Of a stretch of 64,000 nucleotides of DNA, positions 14,093 through 24,016 are shown piece by piece. How positions within the stretch are numbered: position 1 is the stretch's first letter; every line of letters starts with the position of its first letter. The translations under genes and the position numbers were made by a program. The stretch is from Bifidobacterium sp. ESL0682 (GTDB taxonomy: Bacteria > Actinomycetota > Actinomycetes > Actinomycetales > Bifidobacteriaceae). The notes under the pieces are model-generated. The model was not told the DNA's origin. It made no database searches and saw only the letters and a program-made list of their open reading frames with translations. The DNA is taken from positions 1,860,001-1,924,000 of the forward strand of contig NZ_CP113942.1 of NCBI RefSeq assembly GCF_029392815.1. Direction: 5' to 3'.

Positions 14093-15340
14093 TCACCACT
14101 CGTGCATGGTGCCGTCGAGTAGGCGATCGACCGGCAGCGGAGCCGGCTGATACGGGTACTTCGCAGCGAGCTTCTCATCGAAGTCAACGCCGAGGCCCGG
14201 CTTGTTGCCCGGGTGCAGATAACCGTCCTTGAACGTATAAGAAGTATGGAACACCTCGAGCGTCTCGTCGCTGTGCTTCATGTACTCCTGGATGCCGAAG
14301 TTCGGAATCGCCAAGTCGAGGTGCAGGTTCGCGGCCATACCGACCGGCGAAACATCGGTGGGGCCGTGGAAGCCGGACTTGACGCCGAAAAGCTCAGCGA
14401 AGGCCATGAGCTTCTTCATGTGGGTGAGGCCACCCGTGTGGGTGACGGCCGAACGCACGTAATCGATGAGCTGTTCCTCGATCAGGGTGATGTAGTCGGT
14501 CCAGGAGTTGATGATCTCGCCAATGGCAATCGGAGTGGTGGTGTGCTCGCGCACCAGACGCAAGAACTGCTGGTTGTCCTCCGCGGGCGTGGTGTCTTCC
14601 ATCCAGAAGAGGTCATAAGGCTCAAGCGCTTTGCCGAAGCGAGCGGCCTCAATCGGGCGTAGACGGTGATGGGAATCGTGTAGCAGAATCAAGTCCTTGC
14701 CATACTTGTTGCGCACTTCTTCAAACACACCTGGAATGGTGTTGAGGTACGTGCGTGCGTCCCAAACTTCCTCGACCGGCACGCTGGTACGGCGGGCGGG
14801 CTCGTAATCGTAACGCATGCCCTTCTCACCCTTGCCAGTCTGCGCGTTGGCCGAAGCCGCGACACCGTAGGTCGACGGGATGCCGGGCAGCGCGTACTGG
14901 ATACGCGTGGCTTTGAAGCCCATGTCACGATACATATCAATCGAATCGAACAGGCTCGGCAGATCGGTGCCAGAGGCGTGCGCATAGGTCAGAATGCCCT
15001 TGCGGGATGCACCACCGAGCAAGTCGTAGACCGGAACGCCGAGCTTCTTGCCTTTGATATCCCACAATGCCACATCAACAGCGGAAATGGCGGCCATCGT
15101 CACCGGTCCACGCTTCCAATAGGCGCCCTTGTAGAGATACTGCCACATATCTTCGATGTTGTCCTCGTCCTTACCGATGAGGGCGGGGGCGATAGTCTTC
15201 AGATATTCGGCAGCGACCAGTTCACGCCCGTTGAGCGTTGCATCACCGAGTCCTACGATGCCGTCCGTCGTCGTGAGTTTGAGAACGACGAAATTGCGCC
15301 CCGGACTCGTGACGAAAACCTCGGCCTTTTCGATAGCCAT
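14093..15340 (-). CDS. manD: D-mannonate dehydratase, enolase superfamily (ManD/RspA type)
   Basis: This protein of 415 residues belongs to the mannonate-dehydratase subgroup of the enolase superfamily, converting D-mannonate to 2-keto-3-deoxy-D-gluconate. Visible landmarks are the capping domain, the [10 protein letters not shown] segment near 90, [28 protein letters not shown] near 220 (metal ligand region), [21 protein letters not shown], and [12 protein letters not shown], with the family-typical C-terminal Trp. The ATG has AAAGGA six bases upstream. It is the third gene of a minus-strand set with uxaC and uxuB and replaces UxuA, which is an unrelated fold. Several ManD-like proteins have low or no activity on mannonate; here the uxaC-uxuB context supports the role. 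Confidence 0.88.
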   Translation of the reverse strand: MAIEKAEVFVTSPGRNFVVLKLTTTDGIVGLGDATLNGRELVAAEYLKTIAPALIGKDEDNIEDMWQYLYKGAYWKRGPVTMAAISAVDVALWDIKGKKLGVPVYDLLGGASRKGILTYAHASGTDLPSLFDSIDMYRDMGFKATRIQYALPGIPSTYGVAASANAQTGKGEKGMRYDYEPARRTSVPVEEVWDARTYLNTIPGVFEEVRNKYGKDLILLHDSHHRLRPIEAARFGKALEPYDLFWMEDTTPAEDNQQFLRLVREHTTTPIAIGEIINSWTDYITLIEEQLIDYVRSAVTHTGGLTHMKKLMAFAELFGVKSGFHGPTDVSPVGMAANLHLDLAIPNFGIQEYMKHSDETLEVFHTSYTFKDGYLHPGNKPGLGVDFDEKLAAKYPYQPAPLPVDRLLDGTMHEW

Positions 15341-15475
15341 ATCGATTCCTTTCTGTTATACAGATTTTTATTCACAGATGCTTACTGCTTGACGGCATCC
15401 GCTTTATTCAATTTTCATTCACGCTTTTCATGACAATCACGCCGCCAACCCTGATACAGAGCGCGACAATACCAA

Positions 15476-16905
15476 TCATGATGTGCAACGAGCCTTGGCA
15501 GCCTTGCCCACCTCGCTGATCTGCTGGACGACCTCGTCGACAAACGACGACGAAGACGCAAGACCTCGATCAAGATAAGCGATGACATGCCTGACTGCTT
15601 CGCCGTCGATGTTGCCATCGGAGGTGAAACAGGGTTTGGCAAGCGAAACGACCTTGTCTTTATTGATGACATCCGCCAGTTCATCGCTAAACCGGTTAAG
15701 GAACAAAATCCACGCGGCAATGGCACGGGCGGCCGGAAGCGCAGAGGCCCCGTCCTCCAGGGCTTTACGGGCAGCGGGAACGATGCGAACTGGCAGCTTC
15801 TCGCTTCCATCGGAGGCGATCTGCATCAGCAGATGACGAATATTCGGGTTCTCAAAGCGTTGAAGCAATTGCCGGCGATATTCGTCGGTGGGCACGCTGA
15901 CATAGCGTCCAGCTAGATCCCACCACTCGTTGATCCACGAACGCAGGGTCGGATCGGCCACGGCATCCGCGACGGTTTCGCAGCCGAACAACGGGCCGCA
16001 GTAAGCCAGAGTGGAATGGGAACCGTTGAGCATCCACAGTTTGCGCTGCTCGTAAGGAGTCACATCGTCAGTAATGACGGCCCCTACTTCATCCCATGCC
16101 GGACGTCCTGACGGGAACTCCCCGGCAATCACCCATTCGCGGAACGGCTCGGTGCGCACCGGAGCGGCATCGTGCCAACCTTTCGTGCGTTCAACCAGCT
16201 CGATATCGGCCGATGTGGTGGCAGGCGTGATGCGATCGACCATTGACGTACCCCAAGCAACGTTGAGACGTGTCCAGTCAAGCAATGACGGATCGACTTC
16301 GGCAATGGCCTGCTCGACCACTTTACGGAACGCGGCACCGTTACCAGCCAGATTATCGCAGGGCAGCACGGTGATCGGGCCGGCACCCGCGTTTCTGCGG
16401 GCCAAAAACCTGCAACCATACGAACAGGAATCGTTTTGAGCCTGTCCACCTCCGGATCAGCCTTCAAAGCCTGAAGATCGGAAGCAACATTGGCGTCGGA
16501 AATATCAAGATCTCCGTTCTGGGCACGCATATACCCAGCCTCAGTGACCGTTGAAGTAACAATCGAGATATCCGGATCGGCGAAACGAAGACGCAAAGCC
16601 GTCATATCCGCACCTGCATGCATGGAGGAAATCGACGAAATGACTTCAAATTCGTCGCCCTGAGCTCCGGAAGTAATCAGGGTATACACGCAGCCCTGTG
16701 CTGCAAGCAAGTCGCTCATCCTCGACCCAAGACCGGTGAAACCGGCGATACCCCATTGCGCCGCATCGGATGCATGCTGGGTGTACCAAGACTGATGGGC
16801 ACGCGTGAAATTGCCGACCCCCAGATGAATGATTCTTTCCGGAGCCGCTGAACGGCCATCCTTTTCACGGCTAATCGCCGGAACCGAAGCGCTTACCTTT
16901 GACAT
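15476..16905 (-). CDS. uxuB: Fructuronate reductase / mannitol dehydrogenase family (frame interrupted near 16404)
   Basis: Two frames join to a long-chain mannitol dehydrogenase family protein of about 476 residues. The first frame carries the NAD-binding start IIHLGVGNFTRAHQSWY; the second carries ITVLPCDNLAGNGAAFRKVV and WMLNGSHSTLAYCGPLFG with its Lys/Asn/His region. The expected join is VAG-LARRNAGAG. The break sits in a run of five A on the plus strand (16404-16408), where one more base restores the frame. The start at 16905 is chosen because GGAG lies five bases upstream. The enzyme would reduce D-fructuronate to D-mannonate with NADH, between uxaC and manD. Tagaturonate reductase is the alternative, but ManD specificity argues for fructuronate. 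Confidence 0.85.
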
Positions 16906-16937
16906 CATTGCTCCTTACGCTTCTATTTTCCAAATCC

Positions 16938-18374
16938 TTATTGTTGCTTCACGGTATCGATTTTGAACACTCGCTTGGGCTGCGTGGCAACCTCGTAGTG
17001 CATAATCGAAAGCCCTTCGTCCATGGAAATACGATGATCGCATATCAGTGAAGCAACGAAACTCGCGGTAATCCTCCTGTTCATGTCGTGACGGGAAGGA
17101 ATCGAACAGATTGCACGCGTGTCGTCAATGAAACCGGAAAGCTTGGTGAATCCGGCGTAGGGAACCGTGGCACGGAAATAGCGCGAAATGGCTTCCGGAG
17201 AGTCGATGAACCACCATGGAGCACCCACATAGAACGAAGGATAGAAGCCTGCGAGCGGCGCAAGTTCACGGGAATATACCGTTTCGTCGGTGGTGAAGGC
17301 GACAAAATGGAAATCGATATTGTTTCCGTACTCATTCAAGAGCGGGCGCAAAGCCTCGACGAACTCGGCTCGCGCAGGAATGTCACCGCCGATATCCGCG
17401 CCATAATCGGCATAGGAAGCGGCGTCGTAATTACGAGCAATGGAAGGATGGACCGTCATTACCAAGCCATCTTCCTGGGCCAATCTCGCCTGATCGTTAA
17501 ACAGATGTGCACGAAGGCGGTCGGCATCGCGAGAATCGATTCGTCCGGCATAAGCTTCTCGGAACAGACGATCTGCCTCGGCATCCGTGAGCCTTTCGGA
17601 ATTGATGCTGATATGGGAATGGTCGCTCAGCACCGCGCCATGCTCTTTGAAATACCGGCGCCGGCGACGCATGGCTTCTGTGAAACCTTCGTAGCCGGAG
17701 GCATCCACATCGGCGGCCGCACCAAGGTTGCGGACCAGCTGCGGCCAATCGGCACGGCCCGGCTCAAGATAAGCGTCAGGTCTGAACGCAGGAGCGACAA
17801 ACGGCTCGAAATCCGAATCGGCGTTGACCTTATCGTGAAGCTTCAAATCACTGACGGGATCGTCGGTGGTGGAAACGAAATCCATATTGAAGCGGTTGGC
17901 GAGCGCTCTCGTGCTGAATTCTGGGGTCTTGAGCATCTCGTTGAGCTCATCGTAAATCACGCCCGCCGTATCCGGGCCAAAAGCAGTATCGATACCGAAA
18001 ACGCGCACCAACGAATCCTCGAACCAATAACGCATCGGCGTTCCCGCAAAAGCAAACCAGTGCTGACCAAACAGCAGGAAAGCGTCACGGGCCTGCCGTT
18101 CGGTGAAATGAGGCTGGTTGACTCCCAGCGCACTCAGCGCAATGCCTTGGGCATGCAGCACGCGAGTGACGTAGTGGTCAGGGGTGATGAACAAATCAGT
18201 GGGATTGGCGAAATGCTTGTCCTGCGCAAACCATTCAACGGGGATATGCCCGTGAGGGGAAATAATGGGAAGATCCTTGACGGAGGCATACAGTTCGCGT
18301 GCGGCATGCAACGTTTTTTCCTCGGCAGGAAATAGCCTGTCTGGGGATAAAGACGTTCCTGATTTGTCAGCCAT
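16938..18374 (-). CDS. uxaC: Glucuronate isomerase
   Basis: This 478-residue protein is a complete UxaC of the amidohydrolase-like uronate isomerase family. PHGHI near residue 40 supplies metal ligands. Other family segments are FALLLFGQHWFAF-like residues near 105, RFNMDFVSTTDDP near 170, and a C-terminal DMNRRITASFVASL. It isomerises D-glucuronate to D-fructuronate (and usually galacturonate to tagaturonate). AGGAG lies six bases before the ATG. It is first in the uxaC-uxuB-manD set, 32 bases ahead of uxuB, and faces a LacI-family gene across a 157-base promoter region. GH115 nearby is a likely source of glucuronate. Catabolism of uronates is uncommon in bifidobacteria. Confidence 0.93.
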   Translation of the reverse strand: MADKSGTSLSPDRLFPAEEKTLHAARELYASVKDLPIISPHGHIPVEWFAQDKHFANPTDLFITPDHYVTRVLHAQGIALSALGVNQPHFTERQARDAFLLFGQHWFAFAGTPMRYWFEDSLVRVFGIDTAFGPDTAGVIYDELNEMLKTPEFSTRALANRFNMDFVSTTDDPVSDLKLHDKVNADSDFEPFVAPAFRPDAYLEPGRADWPQLVRNLGAAADVDASGYEGFTEAMRRRRRYFKEHGAVLSDHSHISINSERLTDAEADRLFREAYAGRIDSRDADRLRAHLFNDQARLAQEDGLVMTVHPSIARNYDAASYADYGADIGGDIPARAEFVEALRPLLNEYGNNIDFHFVAFTTDETVYSRELAPLAGFYPSFYVGAPWWFIDSPEAISRYFRATVPYAGFTKLSGFIDDTRAICSIPSRHDMNRRITASFVASLICDHRISMDEGLSIMHYEVATQPKRVFKIDTVKQQ

Positions 18375-18454
18375 AAAATTCTCCTAGCAGAAGAGCACAA
18401 CAGACAATCCCTGGTGATTGCCCGAAAGTCTTAAATCGTGCCTCAGTTTACGCT

Positions 18455-18480
18455 CAGCAGCATTTGGCCGTATGCTGTTG
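18455..18480. promoter_or_regulatory. Candidate operator between uxaC and the LacI-family gene
   Basis: CAGCAGCAT and ATGCTGTTG form an imperfect inverted repeat (8 of 9 pairs) around TTGGCCGT, midway between the divergent genes. A LacI-type dimer could bind here and control both directions. The site is proposed from symmetry and position only. Confidence 0.4.
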
Positions 18481-18531
18481 CCATTACTTGCCAACGTATG
18501 CTTATACTAAAGGGCGAAGGACGGCAAAAGA

Positions 18532-19659
18532 GTGCGCAATGACGAGATAACGGATAACGGCAAGGCCGAGAATCTTCAAGACTTATCGAAAGACTCCCAA
18601 GACAATCTGCAAGATCCGCATGCCACCTTGGAGGATGTCAAGAAACCCGTCACCATCAGAGACGTGGCCCAGGCTGCCGGAGTTGTGCCGTCTACTGTTT
18701 CCCGAGCGTTTGCAAGGCCCGGCCGCGTCAGCGCCGCAACCGCCGAAAAAATCTACAAGGTCGCCGACCGGCTCGGTTATCGTTCGCATACAATCAATGC
18801 GCATACCAACGACGACCATCTCAACGGAATGCTAGGCATCGTGGTAGCCGACCTCAGCAACCCGGTTTTCGCGGAATACACACGAGCCGCGCAACACGAA
18901 TGTCTCACGAATGGCTTCGGCCTGCTGGTGCTCGACTCAGAGGAAAATACCGTCATCGAACGAACCTCGATTCACATCGCCGGGCAGCATATTGACGGAA
19001 TCATCCTCGCTTCGTCCCGCCTTTCCGACACCGGCATCAGAAAACTTGCCCAAACCAAGCCATTGGTGACGCTTAACCGCTCCATTCGCGGCATCCAGTC
19101 GGTGATCGCCGAGGTACAAACAGGACTTACGCAGGCCATCAATCACCTTGTCACGCTAGGACACCGCAGTTTCACCTATCTGAGCGGACCGGAATCGTCT
19201 TGGCAGGACGGCGTGCGTTGGAGGACGCTTTCCTCCATCTGTCTAAGACGCCATCTGAAACTGCGCCGCATTCCTGCCAATACACCGACTTTCAGCGGCG
19301 GCTTCGGCACCGGAAACCAATTTCTGAGCAACCCCACCGATGCCGTCATCGCCTACAACGACATCATGGCCATCGGGTTCATCGCGGCTTTGCACAGCAA
19401 GGATGTCAGCGTTCCCGACGACGTATCGGTTGTGGGTATCGACGACGTGCAATTCAGTTCGCTGGTCTCCCCCGCATTGTCAACGGTCCGTCTGCCACGT
19501 AAGGCATTGGGCGTGAAAGCCGTGACCGAAACCATCGGCCTTATCCGCCATACCAAACCGCTAAACGACAGAAAGCCCATCATGCTGGAATCGTCTTATA
19601 TCGTGCGCGCCAGTACGGGCAAGGTCAATCCCTCTGCACTGTCTGATAGGAATTTATGA
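18532..19659 (+). CDS. LacI-family transcriptional regulator of the uronate genes
   Basis: The 375-residue protein has an unusual acidic N-terminal extension of about 40 residues, then a LacI helix-turn-helix (VTIRDVAQAAGVVPSTVSRAF, near 40-60) with a hinge helix AEKIYKVADRLGYR. The periplasmic-binding-protein-like sensor follows, with GILASSR-type and GHRSFTYLSGPESSW segments and AVIAYNDIMAIGF plus DDVSVVGIDD near the C-terminus. The called start is GTG; the open frame has GAAGGA a little upstream. It is divergent from uxaC, so it probably represses uxaC-uxuB-manD and perhaps the glycan operon in the absence of an inducer such as fructuronate or an oligosaccharide. The inducer is not deducible from the sequence. 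Confidence 0.88.
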   Translation: MRNDEITDNGKAENLQDLSKDSQDNLQDPHATLEDVKKPVTIRDVAQAAGVVPSTVSRAFARPGRVSAATAEKIYKVADRLGYRSHTINAHTNDDHLNGMLGIVVADLSNPVFAEYTRAAQHECLTNGFGLLVLDSEENTVIERTSIHIAGQHIDGIILASSRLSDTGIRKLAQTKPLVTLNRSIRGIQSVIAEVQTGLTQAINHLVTLGHRSFTYLSGPESSWQDGVRWRTLSSICLRRHLKLRRIPANTPTFSGGFGTGNQFLSNPTDAVIAYNDIMAIGFIAALHSKDVSVPDDVSVVGIDDVQFSSLVSPALSTVRLPRKALGVKAVTETIGLIRHTKPLNDRKPIMLESSYIVRASTGKVNPSALSDRNL

Positions 19660-19808
19660 ACACCAACAGGAACACCTTGTCCAAACGCCGGTTTGCCGGA
19701 TATTTACCTTCGAGCGTGAACTGTTTATTTTTCTTGGTGTTTCACCGTGTTATGCCGTGTTGTCTTATCCCCCGTTAATCGGCTTACCTGACAGGTTATT
19801 TAAGCTGT

Positions 19809-20876
19809 TTATTTGAGCGCCTTACCAGCGGAACCCAGTTCGACGCAGGCCTCGACCACGCGCTGGGCCATCGCGTCCTCGGCCGTGCGGCCCCATGAGC
19901 GCGGGTCGTAGTAGCGTTTCTCTCCAACCTCGCCGTCGACCTTGAGCACGGAATCGTAGTGCTCGAACATGTGGCCGGCGACAGCGCGAGTGAAGGCGTA
20001 CTGGGTATCGGTGTCGATATTCATTTTCACCACGCCGTAATGTACCGCGGCAGTGATGTCGCCCTTCGTCGAGCCTGAACCACCATGGAAAACGAGCATG
20101 AACGGCTTGTCGTCGTGCAACTCGGCGTCGGTGTAATCGCTTCCCAGATTGCCAGCCTTTGCCACCGACGCAACCTCGCGCTGAATCTCGCCAAGCAATT
20201 CCGGGCGTAGCTTTACGACTCCCGGCTTGTAAGCGCCATGCACGTTGCCGAACGTGAACGCCGCCATGTAAGCGCCCCGCTCCCCCAGACCAAGTCTGCG
20301 TGCCACCTCAATGCCGTCGGCCGGCGTGGAATACAGCTTTTCATCGATATCCGCACGATGTCCGTCTTCCTCTCCGCCAACTGCGCCGATTTCGATTTCA
20401 AGAACGGTGCGAGCCTTGGCGGAAAGGTCGAGCAATTCTTCAGCGATATCAAGGTTTTCCTTGAGCGGAACCGTTGAACCGTCCCACATATGCGATTGGA
20501 AAATCGGCTCCTTGCCGTGCGCTACCTCGTCGGCCTCATGAGCAAGCAACGGCCGCACCCAGCCGTCGAGATACGGCTTGGCGCAATGATCGGTGTGCAG
20601 CGCAATAGAAATATTTGGATATTTCGCCGCCACTTCATGCGCAAACGCTGCAAACGCCAATGAACCCGTAACGCGATCATCGACCCGTTGTCCAGAAAAA
20701 TAGGAGGCGCCGCCGACGGAAACTTGGATGATGCCGTCAGATTCAGCCTCGGCGAACCCTTGCAGCGCGGCGTTAAGTGTCTGGGTGCTGGTCACGTTAA
20801 TTGCCGGATAGGCGTAACCGTTACGCCGCGCGGATTCCAGCATTTCACGATATCGTTCAGGGCTCGCAATAGTCAT
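19809..20876 (-). CDS. fba: Class II fructose-1,6-bisphosphate aldolase
   Basis: The start MTIASPERYREML matches the family N-terminus, so 20876 is preferred to upstream ATGs at 20885 and 20918. The protein of about 355 residues shows class II metal and catalytic motifs: HTDHCAKPYLDGW (zinc His and catalytic Asp), EIEIGAVGGEEDG, FTFGNVHGAYKPG and VFHGGSGSTKGDI, with NIDTDTQYAFT close to the end. It cleaves or forms fructose-1,6-bisphosphate in the cytoplasm; in bifidobacteria it serves mainly gluconeogenic or lower-glycolytic flux because the main route uses phosphoketolase. It lies downstream of and opposite to the lacI gene and is probably a separate transcription unit. Confidence 0.95.
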   Translation of the reverse strand: MTIASPERYREMLESARRNGYAYPAINVTSTQTLNAALQGFAEAESDGIIQVSVGGASYFSGQRVDDRVTGSLAFAAFAHEVAAKYPNISIALHTDHCAKPYLDGWVRPLLAHEADEVAHGKEPIFQSHMWDGSTVPLKENLDIAEELLDLSAKARTVLEIEIGAVGGEEDGHRADIDEKLYSTPADGIEVARRLGLGERGAYMAAFTFGNVHGAYKPGVVKLRPELLGEIQREVASVAKAGNLGSDYTDAELHDDKPFMLVFHGGSGSTKGDITAAVHYGVVKMNIDTDTQYAFTRAVAGHMFEHYDSVLKVDGEVGEKRYYDPRSWGRTAEDAMAQRVVEACVELGSAGKALK

Positions 20877-21013
20877 GTTTCCCATTATTGCCGTGAGCCT
20901 CGCCATTGGGCCTGCCATCCCACCGTCTGTAATAAACGCAAAAATAGTGTGATATAGTTATCAAGTGCTTCATGCTGGGTTTTGAACAACAAACCTTCTA
21001 CGGCACACTAATT

Positions 21014-21081
21014 GGGGGATTAGCTCAACGGTAGAGCCCGCCGCAAGGCGGAGACGCACGGTTCAACTCCTGCCTCCTCCA
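21014..21081 (+). tRNA. tRNA-like gene with a 4-base loop in place of the anticodon loop
   Basis: Sixty-eight bases have a tRNA outline: acceptor GGGGGAT with a matching 3' strand ending CCTCCTCC and discriminator A (one G-T pair, one mismatch), TA, D-arm GCTC-AACGGTA-GAGC, and a T-loop TTCAACT. The anticodon position is instead a perfect hairpin CCGCC-GCAA-GGCGG, and the T-stem pairs only if C21059 bulges. About four bases are missing compared with a normal tRNA. It may be a degenerate tRNA or a noncanonical tRNA-like RNA. Anticodon identity cannot be assigned; GCA occurs in the loop but without a proper U33. Confidence 0.55.
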
Positions 21082-21237
21082 CTTTCTTTCGATTTTCCGT
21101 TTTTCGATTTCAATATATTTCTTGAACGTAGTTACAGCTATAATCTGGAAACTTTTAGATTGTTGCATCAGCGCCACATCAACCTATCAAAATTGACAAA
21201 AGGCTTAGAATCGTTGGAAAATCAAGGAATATCAAAG

Positions 21238-21308
21238 AGCGGATGACGGGAGTCGAACCCGCCTCTGAAGCTTGGGAAGCTTCCATTCTACCGATGAACT
21301 ACATCCGC
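21238..21308 (-). tRNA. tRNA-Gly (anticodon CCC)
   Basis: On the minus strand the acceptor GCGGATG pairs with CATCCGC, the D-arm begins TAGTTC, the anticodon stem GAAGC/GCTTC encloses TTCCCAA, and the T-arm is GCGGGTTCGACTCCCGT. The anticodon is CCC and the discriminator is T. CCA is not encoded. All stems pair normally. Confidence 0.95.
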
Positions 21309-21618
21309 AGTGACGCACGCAATGTCGCGCACATACAAATCATGAGTCTAGCACAGAGACGCGAAACAGCGTGCCGAATCGGCTCAGTCAGCTTTCACTG
21401 ACGAATGATTCAGCTCAATTCACTGATTTGACTTATCGAGATTCGTAACTTCGGTATCATTGTCGATTCGCTCTGACTTCGAAATCATTCGAATCTGTAA
21501 TTCAGGTCATGCCTCAATCCGCAAATTTGAGTCACATTCGTATTCACGGCGGAAATCCCGAACAATTCTACATTCGTACGACATTATTTGATACAAGCCG
21601 CCCTCTCACCGCAGTCAC

Positions 21619-21650
21619 TGCACCTCTTACCGATACCTATGCACCTCTTA
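21619..21650 (+). promoter_or_regulatory. 11-base direct repeat with a 21-base period, candidate LytTR binding site
   Basis: TGCACCTCTTA occurs exactly at 21619-21629 and 21640-21650. The two-turn (21-base) spacing is what LytTR-domain regulators use (two 9-base half sites separated by about 12). It lies about 105 bases before the exporter ATPase gene, whose operon neighbourhood includes a LytTR gene. The half-site sequence is not the AgrA consensus, so this rests on spacing and context. Confidence 0.45.
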
Positions 21651-21754
21651 TCCACATTAGCTTTCCTTCCATAACCACGCAGCGCCACAATCGTCCCATC
21701 ACCAAGTTTTGCGGTTCACGTCGCAATCTGACATCGGCACGAAAGGTTTTATCC

Positions 21755-22792
21755 ATGTCAACACTGCTGCAAGCAGAACATCTGTTGAAGTTCTACGGCA
21801 ATCACGAAGCCGTTCACGACGTTTCGCTGAGCATCGAGCGAGGTTCACTTACCGCGGTCATCGGGCCGAACGGCGCTGGCAAATCGACCACGATCTCGAT
21901 GATTACCGGTATCAATGCACCAGATGCGGGCACAATCAAATTCCCAGACTCTTATGCCTCCGACAACCACGCAGAAACAGGCAACACCAACAAAACCGAA
22001 ATCCGCAAGGCATCCGCAAACAACCGCCCGGCAATCGGCGTGGTGTTTCAACAAAGCGTGCTCGACCATCTGCTGACGGCCCGCGAAAATCTCCAATCCC
22101 GCGCCCGACTTTACAAGAACCTTCCTAGCAACCGAGTCAAGGAAGTCATTGAACTCGTCCATGCCGAAGATTTTGCGGATCAGCGCTACGGCTCACTTTC
22201 CGGCGGTCAACGTCGTTCAATCGATATCGCACGGGCGCTTATCAACAATCCCGATCTGCTCGTGCTCGACGAGCCCACCACCGGCCTCGATATCGTCACC
22301 CGCAACTCGCTGTGGTCCCTGCTGAACCGACTTCGCCGCGAAACCGGACTTTCCATACTGCTGACCACGCACTATCTCGAAGAAGCCGAGCATGCCGATC
22401 AGGTTTATCTCATCGATCAGGGTCATATAAAGGCTTCCGGTTCGGCGCAGGAACTTATTTCCTGTTACGCCGATTACCGGCTTGAAGTCACGCTAAAACC
22501 AGGAACGAGCCGAACAGCCAAAGCCACCCTTGAACAGCTCGATGACAACATTCCTGTCCAATTACCCAGATCCGTACCCACAACCAAAAGCCAAAGCCAA
22601 CAAAACAATGCATTTGAAGAGCCAACAAGCAACGGCAATACCAGCTGCGACAACCCTGATCATCTGTCATTCACCTTGTCATCAGCCAACAACTGTCTGA
22701 TAATCCTAAGCGAACTCCGGCCGTATATCACCGATTTCCAGTGCCGCCCAGGCACAATGAACGACGTGTTCTTGGCACTAACGGAACGATGA
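21755..22792 (+). CDS. ABC-2 exporter ATP-binding protein
   Basis: The protein beginning MSTLLQAEHLLKFYG has about 346 residues. The open frame extends upstream to 21509, but conserved sequence starts at 21755, which has GAAAGG ahead of it. It carries Walker A GPNGAGKST, Q-loop QQSVLDHLLTARENL, signature LSGGQRRSIDIARAL, Walker B LLVLDEP and the switch His in LLTTHYLEEAEHADQ. Two inserts rich in Asn, Thr and Ser (after Walker A and near residue 265-300) are unusual in length. It powers the ABC-2 permease encoded 171 bases downstream. Members of this family export antibiotics, lantibiotics or lipids; the substrate here is unknown. Control by the downstream LytTR-DUF3021 pair is likely. Confidence 0.88.
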   Translation: MSTLLQAEHLLKFYGNHEAVHDVSLSIERGSLTAVIGPNGAGKSTTISMITGINAPDAGTIKFPDSYASDNHAETGNTNKTEIRKASANNRPAIGVVFQQSVLDHLLTARENLQSRARLYKNLPSNRVKEVIELVHAEDFADQRYGSLSGGQRRSIDIARALINNPDLLVLDEPTTGLDIVTRNSLWSLLNRLRRETGLSILLTTHYLEEAEHADQVYLIDQGHIKASGSAQELISCYADYRLEVTLKPGTSRTAKATLEQLDDNIPVQLPRSVPTTKSQSQQNNAFEEPTSNGNTSCDNPDHLSFTLSSANNCLIILSELRPYITDFQCRPGTMNDVFLALTER

Positions 22793-22963
22793 GTCCATCA
22801 CAAAATTTGCCGCCCCCAAATTTGTAAGTCGACCCGACAAATCCAGCCATCAAAACTTTGCATATCGTTGAAATATCAACGATTATTCATATTCCGCCAC
22901 TGTTCAAAACTCATATTTTAACGGCTAAAGAAAATGTGAGCCGAAACCATCTAAAGGACCATC

Positions 22964-23896
22964 ATGCTCGCCTTATCGCAACGCAATCTCAAACTGTTTC
23001 TGCGCGACCACGCCCGCGCCCTGCTTTCGCTGCTCAGCGCCCTTATCGCGTTCGGACTTTACGTCATCTTTCTCAAACAGACCGTTCGTTCCGGCTGGGG
23101 CGGCAACGGCCTTAGCACAAGCACCATCAACACCCTGCTCGACAACTGGTTAATCGGCGGCACTCTTTCCATCACCGGACTCACTACGTCTCTGGCCATG
23201 GTCGGCCAAATGGTCAACGACCGAGAAAACGGCCTCGATATTGATTTTCGGATGGCCATACACTCACGTTGGCGTATCGCCGGCGGCTACGTACTGAGCA
23301 GTGTGGCTATCGGATTTGTTATGCAATTGATTGTGTTTGCGATTATGCTTGCCTATTTTCTTCCCGTCGACCGTATCTCCGTACCTTTGAATCATCCGAT
23401 GACTGTCCTTGGGATACTCATGCTGATGGCATTCAACGCCCTTGCCAGCTCGGCACTGTCCTATGCAATCGTCGCCGGCATCCACTCACAAAGCGCCAAC
23501 ACCGCGCTCAACACCATCGTCGGCACCGCCTCGGGATTCCTCGCCGGCGTCTATCTGCCCGTCAGCGCCATGCCGAAATTCGCGCAACACCTCATCGAAG
23601 CGTGGCCGGGAGCCTACACCTCGTCGCTGTTCCGTAGATTGCTTATGGACAATGCGATGGATTCCGCATTCGCACCCCTACCCCATTCTGCTGCGGTCGC
23701 CGCCAGATTCCGTGCCGATATGGGTATCGGCTACACGCTGCCCCGCACGTCCCAGCCAACTTCGGCCGCCGGGGAGATCATTCTACTTGTCGCTACCACA
23801 GCCTTGATATCGTTGATTATCTGGGCCATTCGTGTGCTTGCTGTAAGTATGCGTAAGCTGGGTATCAGTAAGGAACGCAGCCTTGCAGCAATCTGA
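22964..23896 (+). CDS. ABC-2 type exporter permease
   Basis: This 310-residue membrane protein starts with a cytoplasmic amphipathic segment (MLALSQRNLKLFLRD) and has about six transmembrane helices, with the extracellular loop after the first helix (VRSGWGGNGLSTSTIN) and the conserved GTASGFLAGVYLPVSAMP segment near 190-205 typical of ABC-2 permeases. AAAGGA lies six bases before the ATG. It would form the membrane channel for the preceding ATPase. Expression is probably tied to the following LytTR regulator genes. Confidence 0.87.
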   Translation: MLALSQRNLKLFLRDHARALLSLLSALIAFGLYVIFLKQTVRSGWGGNGLSTSTINTLLDNWLIGGTLSITGLTTSLAMVGQMVNDRENGLDIDFRMAIHSRWRIAGGYVLSSVAIGFVMQLIVFAIMLAYFLPVDRISVPLNHPMTVLGILMLMAFNALASSALSYAIVAGIHSQSANTALNTIVGTASGFLAGVYLPVSAMPKFAQHLIEAWPGAYTSSLFRRLLMDNAMDSAFAPLPHSAAVAARFRADMGIGYTLPRTSQPTSAAGEIILLVATTALISLIIWAIRVLAVSMRKLGISKERSLAAI

Positions 23897-24016
23897 AAAA
23901 TGACAGCCCCAGCGTTCCATAATGGGATACGGCACGCATATACAGTCACTTATACAATCGAAAATGTATCCGTCTGCGTATGAACATGTGAAAATACGGA
24001 TGCACAAGCGAATAAA

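Noticed and set aside
19660..19808. Terminator between lacI and fba
   Set aside because: The convergent spacer has only short, weak pairings without a clear T run, so no terminator is called.
21509..21754. N-terminal extension of the exporter ATPase
   Set aside because: The 82 extra codons show no conserved sequence, overlap the direct repeat that looks regulatory, and have no ribosome site at the first ATG; 21755 begins the conserved protein.
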